A program made the position numbers and the translations under genes. From Tepidimonas sediminis (lineage in GTDB: Bacteria; Pseudomonadota; Gammaproteobacteria; Burkholderiales; Burkholderiaceae_C): a DNA stretch of 64,000 nt. The DNA is taken from positions 124,001 through 188,000 of the forward strand of contig NZ_VJND01000003.1 in the NCBI RefSeq assembly GCF_007556605.1. Reading direction: 5' to 3'. Below the pieces are notes generated by a model that saw only the letters and a program-made list of their open reading frames with translations, searched no databases and was not told where the DNA came from. Positions 9,131-17,648 of this stretch are shown piece after piece (the stretch's first letter is position 1; the number at the start of each line of letters is the position of its first letter).

Positions 9131-9910
9131 ATGATCGACGCCGCCGGCCTGCGGGCCTTGACCCTGGATCTGGACGACACGCTGTGGCCGATGCGGCCCA
9201 CCATCGAGCGTGCCGAGGCCGCGCTGCAGGCGTGGCTGGAGGCGCACGCGCCCACCACCGCCGCGCGGCTGCGCGATCGCGCCTGGGCGCGCGCGGTGCG
9301 CGCCGGCGTGCAGCGCGACCACCCGGACCGCCACCACGACCTGACCTTCCTGCGGCGCGAGGCGATCCGCGTGGCGCTGCGCGCAAGCGGCGACGACCCG
9401 GCGCTGGCGGAGCCGGCGTTCGAGGTGTTCTACGCCGAGCGCCAGCGCGTCGAGCTGTTCGCGGACGCCCGGCCGGCGCTGGAGCGGCTGGCGGCGCGCT
9501 GGCCGCTGGTGGCGGTCTCCAACGGCAACGCCGACGTGCGCCGCGTCGGCCTGGGTGACTGTTTCGTCGCCCACGTCGGCGCGCGCGAGGCTGGCGTGGC
9601 CAAGCCGCACCCCGGCATCTACCAGGCGGCGCTGGCGGCGGCGGGCGTGGCGCCGCAGGCGGCGCTGCACGTCGGCGACGACCCGCTGCTGGACGTGGTC
9701 GGGGCGCGCCGCGCCGGGCTGGCCGCCGTCTGGGTCAACCGCCACGGCCACGACTGGGACGCCGCGCTGCAGCCGAAGGACTGCGGCTGCGGCGGCGGGG
9801 ACATGGCGCGCGCGCTGCACGCCGGCGGCGTGCAGCCGCAGCCGCACGAACGCCCGCACGCGCAGGTGGCGCATCTGCTGGAATTGTGTGAACGGCTCGG
9901 CTTGGGCTGA
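9131..9910 (+). CDS. HAD-family hydrolase
   Basis: A 259-residue haloacid dehalogenase-like phosphatase. Motif I DLDDT (residues 13-17) carries the Asp nucleophile, motif II is VSNGN, the motif III Lys is in GVAKPHP and motif IV is HVGDDPLLD. The C-terminus has a Cys/His-rich stretch [16 protein letters not shown]. The ATG at 9131 is preferred because the family N-terminus begins at the first beta strand; an in-frame ATG at 9104 would overlap hemH on the other strand. A TATTCT hexamer at 9117-9122 sits so close that the message could be nearly leaderless. The substrate is unknown. Confidence 0.88.
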   Translation: MIDAAGLRALTLDLDDTLWPMRPTIERAEAALQAWLEAHAPTTAARLRDRAWARAVRAGVQRDHPDRHHDLTFLRREAIRVALRASGDDPALAEPAFEVFYAERQRVELFADARPALERLAARWPLVAVSNGNADVRRVGLGDCFVAHVGAREAGVAKPHPGIYQAALAAAGVAPQAALHVGDDPLLDVVGARRAGLAAVWVNRHGHDWDAALQPKDCGCGGGDMARALHAGGVQPQPHERPHAQVAHLLELCERLGLG

Positions 9911-9942
9911 GGCGGGGCCGCCGATGCAAGGAGCTTGAACCG

Positions 9943-10605
9943 ATGGCGCTGACGATCCATGGCATCTTCGCCTCGCGCGCGGTGCGGCCGCTGTGGGCCG
10001 CGCAGGAGCTGGGCGTACCCTACACCCATGTGCCGACGCCGTATCAGGGCGGGGCGACGCGCACGCCGGACTTTCTGGCGCTCAACCCCAACGGCCATAT
10101 CCCGGTGCTGGTCGACGAGCGACCCGAGGGGCGCGTGGTGGTGTGGGAGTCGATGGCCTGCGCGCTCTACCTTGCGCGGCACTACGGCAAGGGCGACGGC
10201 AGCGACCTCGCGCCGGCCAGCCCGGCCGAGGACGCCGAGGCGCTGCGCTGGGCGTTCTGGGCCGTCACCGAACTCGAGGCCGACGCGCTGTGCGTGCTGA
10301 TGCACCGGCTGGGCCTGCCGCCGCAGCGGCGCGACGCCGACAAGCTCGCCGCCGCGGAGCGGCGCCTGCGTGTGCCGCTGAAGGTGCTGGAGGATCATTT
10401 GAGCGCGCGCGCCGCGCAGGGGCATGATCACCTGGCCGCGGCGCGCTTCACCATCGCCGATCTGTGCGTGGCGTGCGTGGCCAACTGGGCGCGCCCGTCG
10501 CACGAGCTGATGCACGCCTTCCCGCGCGTGCACGACTGGCTGCAGCGCTGCCACGCCCGCCCTGCCTATCAGGCGCTCAAGGCGGCGGCGAAGGGGCAGG
10601 GGTGA
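9943..10605 (+). CDS. Glutathione S-transferase family protein
   Basis: A 220-residue two-domain protein. The N-terminal thioredoxin-like domain has the glutathione site NPNGHIPVLVDE and the following WESMACALYLARHYG. The C-terminal helical domain includes FTIADLCVACVANWARP. Such enzymes conjugate glutathione to electrophiles or reduce disulfides and peroxides. It follows the HAD gene after 32 bases and an AGGAGC ribosome binding site, so the two may be co-transcribed. The individual substrate cannot be inferred. Confidence 0.9.
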   Translation: MALTIHGIFASRAVRPLWAAQELGVPYTHVPTPYQGGATRTPDFLALNPNGHIPVLVDERPEGRVVVWESMACALYLARHYGKGDGSDLAPASPAEDAEALRWAFWAVTELEADALCVLMHRLGLPPQRRDADKLAAAERRLRVPLKVLEDHLSARAAQGHDHLAAARFTIADLCVACVANWARPSHELMHAFPRVHDWLQRCHARPAYQALKAAAKGQG

Positions 10606-10698
10606 GCGTGCGGCGAGGCGTTGGGCTGCCCGGGCCCGCGCGTCCGACCTTGGCCGGGGCGCCGACCGCCGCCGTCAGCGGCTGAAAGGGAAAACCGC

Positions 10699-10905
10699 AT
10701 GACCGAGATCCATTTCATCGTCGAACAGGCGCCCGAGGGTGGCTGGCTCGCCCGCGCTGTCGGCGCCGACATCTTCACCGAGGCCGATGAGCTGCCGGCG
10801 CTACACCAGCAACTGCGCGATGCGGTGGCCTGCCACTTCGACGAGCCGGACCGTCCGCGGCTGATCCGGCTGCACATCACGCGCGAGGAGGTCATCGCCG
10901 CGTGA
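10699..10905 (+). CDS. HicB-like small antitoxin-type protein
   Basis: A 68-residue protein with the partial RNase-H-like fold typical of short HicB-related proteins: EGGWLARAVGADIFTEADEL, then a Leu-rich helix, ending LHITREEVIAA. Database entries of this kind are often misnamed as 2-oxoisovalerate dehydrogenase subunits. It has a GAAAGGG ribosome binding site and ends in a 4-base overlap with the HicA-like gene, so the two form a translationally coupled pair in the order antitoxin-toxin. It has no separate DNA-binding domain, so autoregulation would have to work differently from full HicB. Confidence 0.75.
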   Translation: MTEIHFIVEQAPEGGWLARAVGADIFTEADELPALHQQLRDAVACHFDEPDRPRLIRLHITREEVIAA

Positions 10906-11144
10906 GAATTCCGCGCGACCTGTCCGGGCGGGAGCTGGTGCGGCGGCTGCAGCGGGTCGGTTATGACGTGACGCGTCAGACCGGCAGCCACCTGCGGCTG
11001 ACGACGACGTGCGGCGGCCAGCACCACGTCACGGTTCCCGCGCACGACCCGCTGCGCATCGGCACGCTGGCGGCGGTGCTCGACAGCGTGGCCGCGCATC
11101 TGGGCTGCAGCCGCGACGACCTGCTGCGCCGGCTGTTCGACTGA
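10902..11144 (+). CDS. hicA: HicA-family mRNA interferase toxin
   Basis: An 80-residue double-stranded-RNA-binding-fold toxin starting at GTG 10902. The fold signature SGRELVRRLQRVGYDVTRQT is followed by GSH with the catalytic His30, then LTTTCGG and HVTVPAHDPLRIGTL. HicA toxins cleave mRNA and are neutralised by the partner HicB. The start overlaps the stop of the HicB-like gene by 4 bases. The gene ends one base before hpnE, which converges from the other strand, so no room is left for a normal terminator between them. Confidence 0.85.
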   Translation: MRIPRDLSGRELVRRLQRVGYDVTRQTGSHLRLTTTCGGQHHVTVPAHDPLRIGTLAAVLDSVAAHLGCSRDDLLRRLFD

Positions 11145-11145
11145 T

Positions 11146-12534
11146 TCAGGCGAGGGGGTCGCCGCGCAGGACCTCCACCGCCGCCAGCCCGCTGCGCACG
11201 GCGCCTTCCAGAGTGGCGGGGTAGGGGCCCGCGACGTAGTCGCCGGCGGCCAGCAGCCCGGCGGCGATGTGCGCAGCGGGCCGGCGCAGGCCCGGGGTGC
11301 AGGCGAAGGTGGCGCGCCGCTCGACGAGGGTGGCGAGCGCCTGCACGCCGGGGCAGGCCAGTGCCGCGGCCAGTTGCCGGGTGACGGCTGCGGCCAGACC
11401 CTCACGGTCGCCGTCCCACGACGGGTCGGGGCTGCTGACGACGGCGGCCAGCAGCGCGCCGTCGGCCGCAGCGGTGTTCTCGCCCCGGTGAAAGACGAAC
11501 TGCGCCGGCGCTGGCCGCGCCTCATTCGGCAAGGCCAGCATCGGCTGCGGCCAGCGCCAGCGCCAGCCGCGCGGCGCGCGGGCATAGATGGTGGCGATCG
11601 GCACGTGGGCCAGCGCCTTGGCCTGCGCCGCCCAGCCGCGCACGGCCGTGGCCTCGGGCGCCGGGCAGGCCGGGTCTCCGGCCCAGGTCGAGACCAGCCG
11701 CGCGGCCTCGGGGGCTGGCGTGGCCAGGATGACCGCCTCGGCCGCGAGCGCCGCGCCGTCGGCCAGGTGGACGTGCCAGCGGCCCCCGCGGCGCGCCAGT
11801 GCCAGTGCGCGCGCGCCGAGGCGAAGCTCCGCGCCGCGCGCCGCGAGCCACGCGGTGGCGGCGTCCGGCAGCAGGGCGCCGAGGTCGCCGCGCGGCAGCA
11901 GCAGGTCGCTCGGGGCCAGACCTGCCGGGGCCGGGGCGCGCAGGGCGTCGCGCAGCACGCGCAGGAAGGTGGTGCCGCACGCCGTGGCCGGCGCGGTGTT
12001 GAGCGCCGCCACCGCCAGCGGCTCGATCAGTTCGTCCACCACGCGCGCCGGCAGCCCGGTGCACAGGTCGGCCACCGTGGCCTGCGGCGGGCAGGTGAAG
12101 CCGGCAGCCATCCAGCGCGCCGCGCGGCCCAGCGCTGCCGCGCGCTCACCCCAGCCCCAGCCGCGTGCCGTCAGCAGCGTGGCGGCCAGCGCCAGCGGTG
12201 CCGGCATTCGCGTGGCCCAGCCGGGCAGGATCAGGCCGGTGCCATCCGGGCGCGGCAGCGCGAGCGGCAGCCGCTGCAGATGCCGTTGCCACGGCACCCC
12301 CAGCGCCTCGAGCAGGCCGAGCGTGGCGCCGCAGGCGCCGATCAGGATGTGCTGGCCGTTGTCGAGCGGCAGCCGCCCGCCGCGGCCATCGGGCAGCGTC
12401 AGCCGCCGCGCCCGCCCGCCCCAGTGCCGGCTGGCCTCCAGCAGCGTGACGCGCCAGCCGGCGCGTGTGGCGGCCACCGCCGCGGCCAGCCCGGCCCAGC
12501 CGCCGCCGATCACCACTGCGGCCGGTGCGCTCAC
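11146..12534 (-). CDS. hpnE: Hydroxysqualene dehydroxylase HpnE
   Basis: A 462-residue FAD-dependent oxidoreductase that removes the hydroxyl of hydroxysqualene to yield squalene, the third step of the HpnCDE route. The FAD motif VVIGGGWAGLAAAVA is at the N-terminus, followed by HWGGRARRL and DNGQHILIGA, typical of HpnE and carotene desaturase relatives. The GTG at 12534 is chosen because it overlaps the hpnD stop by 4 bases. It is the last gene of the hpnC-RND-hpnD-hpnE operon and ends against the converging hicA. Confidence 0.93.
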   Translation of the reverse strand: MSAPAAVVIGGGWAGLAAAVAATRAGWRVTLLEASRHWGGRARRLTLPDGRGGRLPLDNGQHILIGACGATLGLLEALGVPWQRHLQRLPLALPRPDGTGLILPGWATRMPAPLALAATLLTARGWGWGERAAALGRAARWMAAGFTCPPQATVADLCTGLPARVVDELIEPLAVAALNTAPATACGTTFLRVLRDALRAPAPAGLAPSDLLLPRGDLGALLPDAATAWLAARGAELRLGARALALARRGGRWHVHLADGAALAAEAVILATPAPEAARLVSTWAGDPACPAPEATAVRGWAAQAKALAHVPIATIYARAPRGWRWRWPQPMLALPNEARPAPAQFVFHRGENTAAADGALLAAVVSSPDPSWDGDREGLAAAVTRQLAAALACPGVQALATLVERRATFACTPGLRRPAAHIAAGLLAAGDYVAGPYPATLEGAVRSGLAAVEVLRGDPLA

Positions 12535-13409
12535 CACCGCCCCAGCGCCTGCATCTTCCACGCCAGCCACAGCTTGCGCAACGGGGTCAGCGCCACACGC
12601 TCGCGCAGCACGCGGTGGGGCTGGCGTGCCACCTCGCGCAGCAGCGCGCGGTAGATGCTGGCCATCATCAGCCCCGGTTTCTGGCTGGCCCGGTCGGCCG
12701 CGGGCAGCAGCGCCACCGCCTCGTCGTAGGTTGCGAGCGCCCGTTCGATCTGAAAGCGCATCAGCGCCTCGAAGCGCGCCTCGAAGCCGGCCTCGGCCTC
12801 CTGTCCGAGGGTGAGCAGCTCGCGCGGCTTGACCTCGAAGCGGCGCAGTTCATCCAGCGGCAGGTAGATGCGCCCGCGCAGCGCGTCGTCGCCGACGTCA
12901 CGGATGATGTTGGTCAGCTGAAGCGCGCGCCCGAGCCGGTGCGCGTAGGCGGTGGTGGCTTCCTCGGTCTGGCCGAAGATGCGCGCGGCCACCTCGCCGA
13001 CGACGCCGGCCACCAGGTGGCAGTAGTGCGCCAGCGCCGCGAAGTCCAGCCAGCGGTTCTGCTGCAGGTCGAGCTCGCAGCCGTCGATCACCGCCAGCAG
13101 CGGCTCCGGCCGCAACCCGTAGACCGCGATGTGCGGCTGCAGTGCGATCAGGGCCGGATGGTCGGCGCGGCGTCCGGGGCTGAAGGCCAGCGCCACCTGC
13201 TGGCGCCACCAGGCCAGCTTGGCCTGTGCGACGCCGGGCTCGCGCACCTCGTCGACGATGTCGTCGATCTCGCGGCAGAAGGCGTAGAACGCGGTGATCG
13301 CCGCGCGCCGCTCGGGCGGCAGGAACAGGAACGCGTAGTAGAAGCTGCTGCCGGCGGCCACAGCGCGCTCGCGCGCGTACGCCTCGGCGTGCCGCAGGGC
13401 CGCGCTCAT
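12531..13409 (-). CDS. hpnD: Presqualene diphosphate synthase HpnD
   Basis: A 292-residue trans-isoprenyl diphosphate synthase that condenses two farnesyl diphosphates to presqualene diphosphate. The first Asp-rich motif is FCREIDDIVDEV near residues 44-55 and the second is LTNIIRDVGDDALRGRIYLP. The substrate-positioning segment SSFYYAFLFLP is present. The ATG at 13409 overlaps the stop codon of the upstream RND permease by 4 bases, and its own stop overlaps hpnE, so translation of the three genes is probably coupled. Confidence 0.95.
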   Translation of the reverse strand: MSAALRHAEAYARERAVAAGSSFYYAFLFLPPERRAAITAFYAFCREIDDIVDEVREPGVAQAKLAWWRQQVALAFSPGRRADHPALIALQPHIAVYGLRPEPLLAVIDGCELDLQQNRWLDFAALAHYCHLVAGVVGEVAARIFGQTEEATTAYAHRLGRALQLTNIIRDVGDDALRGRIYLPLDELRRFEVKPRELLTLGQEAEAGFEARFEALMRFQIERALATYDEAVALLPAADRASQKPGLMMASIYRALLREVARQPHRVLRERVALTPLRKLWLAWKMQALGRW

Positions 13410-16400
13410 GTCGGCGCCCCCGCCGCGCGTCCCTGCGGGTTGGCGGCGCGGCGCATCGTCACCACCACCAGCAGTGGCACCACGAACAGCGTCAGCACGG
13501 TCGAGACCAGCAGCCCCCACACGATGGCCGAGGCCACCGGGCCCCACAGCAGGCTGTGACCGCCGAATCCGAAGGCCAGCGAGACCAGGCCGCCGATCGT
13601 CGTCGTGCTGGTGATGATGATCGGCACCACGCGCCGCCGCGCCGCGTAGAGCGTCGCGTGCATCAGCCCCATGCCGCTGCGCAGCCGCTCGTTGACCGCG
13701 TCGATCAGCACGATGGCCGCGTTGACCGCGATGCCGGTGAGCGCGATCACGCCGTAGAGCGTGTACAGCGACAGCGGGTTGCGCGTGATCGCCAGCCCCA
13801 CCGCCACGCCGGCGAACGCCAGCGGCACCGTGACCAGGATCATCAGCGGCTGGAAATAGCTGCGGAACTGCGCCGCCAGGATCAGGTAGATCAGCCCGAC
13901 GCCAAGCAGGAACAGGCGCTGCATGGCCGAAAGGCTCTCCTCGATGTCCTCCAGCTCGCCGGAGAAGTCCAGATCGACGCCGGGGTGCTGCAGGCGCAGC
14001 GTCTCCCACGCGGCGCGGATGCGGCGGTTGGCCTCGGCGGTATCGAGCACCGCCTTGTCGAGGTCGGCCTCCACGGTGATGGCGCGGCGCAGGTTGTGGT
14101 GGCGGATGAAGCCGCGCGTGGGCTCCACCTGCGCCTGCACCAGCGTGCCCAGCTGCGTGACGCCGCCGCCGGGCAGCGCCACCGGCGTGGCCAGAAGCGC
14201 GGCCGGGTCGGCCGGGCGCGCCTCGGGCAGGCGCTGGCGCACGCGCAGCTCGATCTTGTCGCCGCCCTCGCGCGTGAAGGCCACCACCTCGCCATCGACC
14301 GCCAGCCGCACCAGCCGCGTCACCTGCGCGGCCGACAGGCCCAGCTCGCGCAGCGCCTCGGGCTTGAGCTCCAGCCGCAGCATCGGCCGCCCCGGCAGGC
14401 TGTCGTCCTGCACGTCGCGCGCGCCCGGCAGCGCGGCGATCACCCCCTTGAGCGCCGCGGCGGCGGCCTCGATCTGCGCCCACTCGTCGCCGCGCACCTT
14501 GACGTTGATCGGTTTGCCGGCCGGCGGCCCGCCTGAGAGCAGCGTGAAGCTCTTGCGCCCGGGACCGGGCAGCGACTCGATCTCGGCCCGCATCGCCTCC
14601 ACCACCTCCTGCACCTCGCGAGCGCCCGGCGCGCGCGGGTTCAGCGAGACGAACACCTGTCCGTAGGCGTCGCCGTAGACCGGCTCGGTCTGCGTGAATT
14701 TCAGGCCGGCGGTGGAGGTGACGGCGCGCGCCTCGTGGCCGTCCTCCGCCGGGCCGACACCGCGCAGGTGGCGCCGCACCAGCTGCTCGACGCGCTCGGT
14801 CTCGGCCAGCGTTTCTTCCAGCGACGCGCTGGCCGGCATGTCCACGTTGACGTAGAACGCGCGGATCGGGTCGAAGGCGAAGAACTGCACGCGCACGATA
14901 CCAGTGGCCACCAGCGCGCCGGCGCCGGCGATGATGGCCGCGCCAGCGGCAAGGAACAGCCACGGCCGGCGCAGGGTGTAGGCCAGCAGCTGGCCGTAGC
15001 GCAGGCGCACGGCGCGGTTGAAGCGGTTGCGCCATGCCTGCACGCGCGACGGGCGGTCCAGCCGCACGTCGAGCATGCTGACGTGCACCGGCATCATCCA
15101 GAACGCCTCCAGCAGCGAGATCAGCAGCGCCAGCGTGACGACGAACGGGATGATGAACATGAACTTGCCGACGATGCCCGGCAGCAGCATCAGCGGCAGG
15201 AAGGCCGCCAGCGTCGTCGCCACGGACGCCAGCACCGGCTTCCAGACCTCGGCGATGCCGTCCAGACTGGCCTGCAGCGCCTGCTGGCCGCGCTCCAGCC
15301 GATAGTAGATCGCCTCCACCACCACCACCGCGTCGTCCACCAGCATGCCCAGCGCGATCACCACGCCGAGCAGGATCGAGATGTTGACGGTGTAGCCGAG
15401 CGCCCCCAGCAGCGCGAACGTGCCCAGCAGCGCAAACGGGATGCCCAGCGCCACCAGCAGCCCGATGCGCCAGCCGAGGAACAGCCAGCAGATCGCCAGC
15501 ACCAGCAGCACCCCCACCAGCGCGTTGGACTCCATCACGCCGATGGCCTCGCGCGTCGGGATGGTCTGGTCGTCGGTCAGCGTCAGCTGCAGGCCCTGCG
15601 CGGCCAGCACGGCGTTTTCGCGCGCGATGAAGGCGCGCAGGTCGTCCAGCAGCTGCAGGGTGTTGACGCGCGCCTTTTTCGTCACCGCCAGCGAGATCGC
15701 CGGCTGGCCATCCATCGAGGCCAGCTGCGCAGGCTTGGCGCGCGCCCACTCCACGCGCGCCACTTCGCCCAGGCGCGCGCGCGCGCCGGGCCGGCCGGCG
15801 GCGGCCACCTCCAGCCGCGCCAGCCGCTCGGGGTCGAGCGTGATGCCCGCCACCGCGATGGTCCACACGCCCTGTTGGGTGGCCAGCGTGCCGGCGGCGG
15901 TGTCGCGCCAGAAGCCGCGCAGCGCATCGGCCACGTCGGCGGCGGTCAGCCCGCGCGCGGCCAGCGCCGCCGCATCCGGTTCCACCCGGATCTCCGGGTC
16001 GCGCAGCCCGGAGGCGAACACCTGGTCCACCCCGCGCAACCGTTCCAGCTGGCTGCGCAGGCGTCGGCCCTCGCGGCGCAGCACCTCGTCGTCGGCCGCG
16101 CCGGTCAGGCGCATGATCGCGGTCGGAAAGCCGTTGGAGGTGGAGATCTCCAGGATGCGGGGCGTCTGAGCCTGTTCCGGCAGCTCGGTGCTGGCCTTGT
16201 TCTGGATCTCGCGCCGCAGGTCGTTGATGCGCTTGTCGAAGGTGCGCTCGTCCAGCTCGCCGAAGCGGATCAGGAGGCTGGAGACGTTCTCGCGCGAGCT
16301 GGAGCTGACGAAGCGGATGTCGGCCACCCCCTTGATCGCGTCTTCCAGCGGGTTGGTGACGAGCCGCTCGACGTCCTCGGCGCTGGCGCCGGGCAGCACC

Positions 16401-16546
16401 GTGGTGACGTTGACCCAGTTGAAGTTGATCTCGGGGTCGCGCTCGCGCGGCATCTGCAGGTAGGCCAGCAGGCCCAGCAGCATGACCACCACGAACGCGA
16501 TGTTGGCCAGCGGGTGGTTGGTGATGAGGGCGCGCAGCAGTCGCAT
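13406..16546 (-). CDS. RND efflux permease (AcrB/HAE-1-like)
   Basis: A 1046-residue inner-membrane proton-driven exporter. The architecture is standard: one N-terminal helix, a large periplasmic loop, six helices, a second loop and five helices. The proton-relay pair is present in GMLVDDAVVVVEAIYY of TM4. The N-terminus MRLLRALITNHPLANIAFVV and the absence of extended His/Met clusters give no hint of metal specificity. It lies between the adaptor gene and hpnD, with 22 bases after the adaptor stop and a 4-base overlap with hpnD. Placement inside a squalene operon suggests a link to lipid or hopanoid handling, but this is inference. Confidence 0.93.
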   Translation of the reverse strand: MRLLRALITNHPLANIAFVVVMLLGLLAYLQMPRERDPEINFNWVNVTTVLPGASAEDVERLVTNPLEDAIKGVADIRFVSSSSRENVSSLLIRFGELDERTFDKRINDLRREIQNKASTELPEQAQTPRILEISTSNGFPTAIMRLTGAADDEVLRREGRRLRSQLERLRGVDQVFASGLRDPEIRVEPDAAALAARGLTAADVADALRGFWRDTAAGTLATQQGVWTIAVAGITLDPERLARLEVAAAGRPGARARLGEVARVEWARAKPAQLASMDGQPAISLAVTKKARVNTLQLLDDLRAFIARENAVLAAQGLQLTLTDDQTIPTREAIGVMESNALVGVLLVLAICWLFLGWRIGLLVALGIPFALLGTFALLGALGYTVNISILLGVVIALGMLVDDAVVVVEAIYYRLERGQQALQASLDGIAEVWKPVLASVATTLAAFLPLMLLPGIVGKFMFIIPFVVTLALLISLLEAFWMMPVHVSMLDVRLDRPSRVQAWRNRFNRAVRLRYGQLLAYTLRRPWLFLAAGAAIIAGAGALVATGIVRVQFFAFDPIRAFYVNVDMPASASLEETLAETERVEQLVRRHLRGVGPAEDGHEARAVTSTAGLKFTQTEPVYGDAYGQVFVSLNPRAPGAREVQEVVEAMRAEIESLPGPGRKSFTLLSGGPPAGKPINVKVRGDEWAQIEAAAAALKGVIAALPGARDVQDDSLPGRPMLRLELKPEALRELGLSAAQVTRLVRLAVDGEVVAFTREGGDKIELRVRQRLPEARPADPAALLATPVALPGGGVTQLGTLVQAQVEPTRGFIRHHNLRRAITVEADLDKAVLDTAEANRRIRAAWETLRLQHPGVDLDFSGELEDIEESLSAMQRLFLLGVGLIYLILAAQFRSYFQPLMILVTVPLAFAGVAVGLAITRNPLSLYTLYGVIALTGIAVNAAIVLIDAVNERLRSGMGLMHATLYAARRRVVPIIITSTTTIGGLVSLAFGFGGHSLLWGPVASAIVWGLLVSTVLTLFVVPLLVVVTMRRAANPQGRAAGAPT

Positions 16547-16568
16547 CGGTTCGAATCTCCGCGCGCGC

Positions 16569-17648
16569 TCATGGGGCCAGGGTTACCGGCTGGCCGTCGC
16601 GCAGGGCCTGCTGGCCGCGCACCACCAGGCGCGCGCCATCGGGCAGGCCCGCCGCCGGGGCCGGGCGGCCCTCCTGCGCGCCGGGCAGCGGCACGAAGCG
16701 CGCGCGCGCCGCCGCGCCGTCGCCCTCCACGGTGAAGACGCCCAGCTGCGCGCCGCGGCGCACCAGCAGCGCCGCCGGCACGTGCGGCTGCGGCGCCGCC
16801 CAGCGCAGCAGGCCGGCGGTACCGGGCGGCAGCGCCGGGCCCTGCAGCGCCAGCCGCACCGTCTGCAGCCGCGTGGCCGGCGCCACCGTCGGCACCACGC
16901 GCAGCAGCCGCGCCGCGCGCACCTGGCCGTCGTCGGCCTCGAAGCGCGCCTGCGCCCCGGCACGCAGCTCGGCCACCTCGGCGGGGCTCAGCGCCGCCTG
17001 CAGCTCCACGCCGTCGGTCTGCGCCAGCACGAACAGCACCGCCCCCGGCGCCACCGTCTCGCCCTGCTGCGCCAGCCGCTGCGTCACCGTGCCGGCAAAC
17101 GGCGCGCGGATCACCGCCTTGGCCAGCTGGCGCTCGGCGGTCTGCAGCGCGGCTTCGGCGCTGGCCAGTTCGGCGCTTTGCAGCGCCAGCTCCGTCTCGC
17201 GCGCGTTGAGCGCCTCCGGCGACAGAAAGCCCTGCGCCTGCAGCTCGCGCGCACGACGCAGCTGCGTCTGCACCAGCTCCAGCCGGGCGCGTGCGGCATC
17301 CCGCGCGGCGCGGGCGCGGTCGCGCGCGAGTTCGAGGTCGGTGGCGTCCAGCCGCGCCAGTTCCTGCCCGGCGCGCACCGGCTGGCCGACGTCGGCGCTC
17401 CAGCGCTGCAGCACGCCGCCGACCTCGGCGGCGATCCTGGCCTCGTTGCGCGCCACCACCTGGGCGCTGGCCTGGCGCTCGGGCCGCAGCGCCACCTGCG
17501 CCAGCGGCTGCACCTGCACCGGGGCCGGGGCGGTGGAGGCCGGGCCGGGGACGCCGGGTTTGGAGGCGGTCGCCACTGCCGGCCACGGCAGCGTCGCCAA
17601 GAACAGCGCGGCCAGCGCCGCGCTGCGCAGGGTCGTTGGTTTCAGCAT
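16569..17648 (-). CDS. RND efflux periplasmic adaptor (membrane fusion protein)
   Basis: A 359-residue HlyD/AcrA-type adaptor joining the RND permease to an outer-membrane channel. A Sec signal peptide with hydrophobic core AALAALFLATLPWPAVA is followed by a barrel-sandwich lipoyl half (EVGGVLQRWSADVGQPVRAG), an alpha-helical coiled-coil hairpin rich in Ala, Arg and Glu, and the second lipoyl half (IRAPFAGTVTQRL). No outer-membrane TolC-like gene is adjacent. The ATG at 17648 overlaps hpnC by 7 bases, tying it to the hopanoid precursor operon. Confidence 0.93.
   Translation of the reverse strand: MLKPTTLRSAALAALFLATLPWPAVATASKPGVPGPASTAPAPVQVQPLAQVALRPERQASAQVVARNEARIAAEVGGVLQRWSADVGQPVRAGQELARLDATDLELARDRARAARDAARARLELVQTQLRRARELQAQGFLSPEALNARETELALQSAELASAEAALQTAERQLAKAVIRAPFAGTVTQRLAQQGETVAPGAVLFVLAQTDGVELQAALSPAEVAELRAGAQARFEADDGQVRAARLLRVVPTVAPATRLQTVRLALQGPALPPGTAGLLRWAAPQPHVPAALLVRRGAQLGVFTVEGDGAAARARFVPLPGAQEGRPAPAAGLPDGARLVVRGQQALRDGQPVTLAP

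Noticed and set aside
12531-15866. Open frame of 1111 codons ending as HpnD, suggesting an RND-HpnD fusion
   Set aside because: Only the last 292 codons are HpnD. The upstream part is out of frame with the RND permease, which ends at 13406. It is not a fusion.
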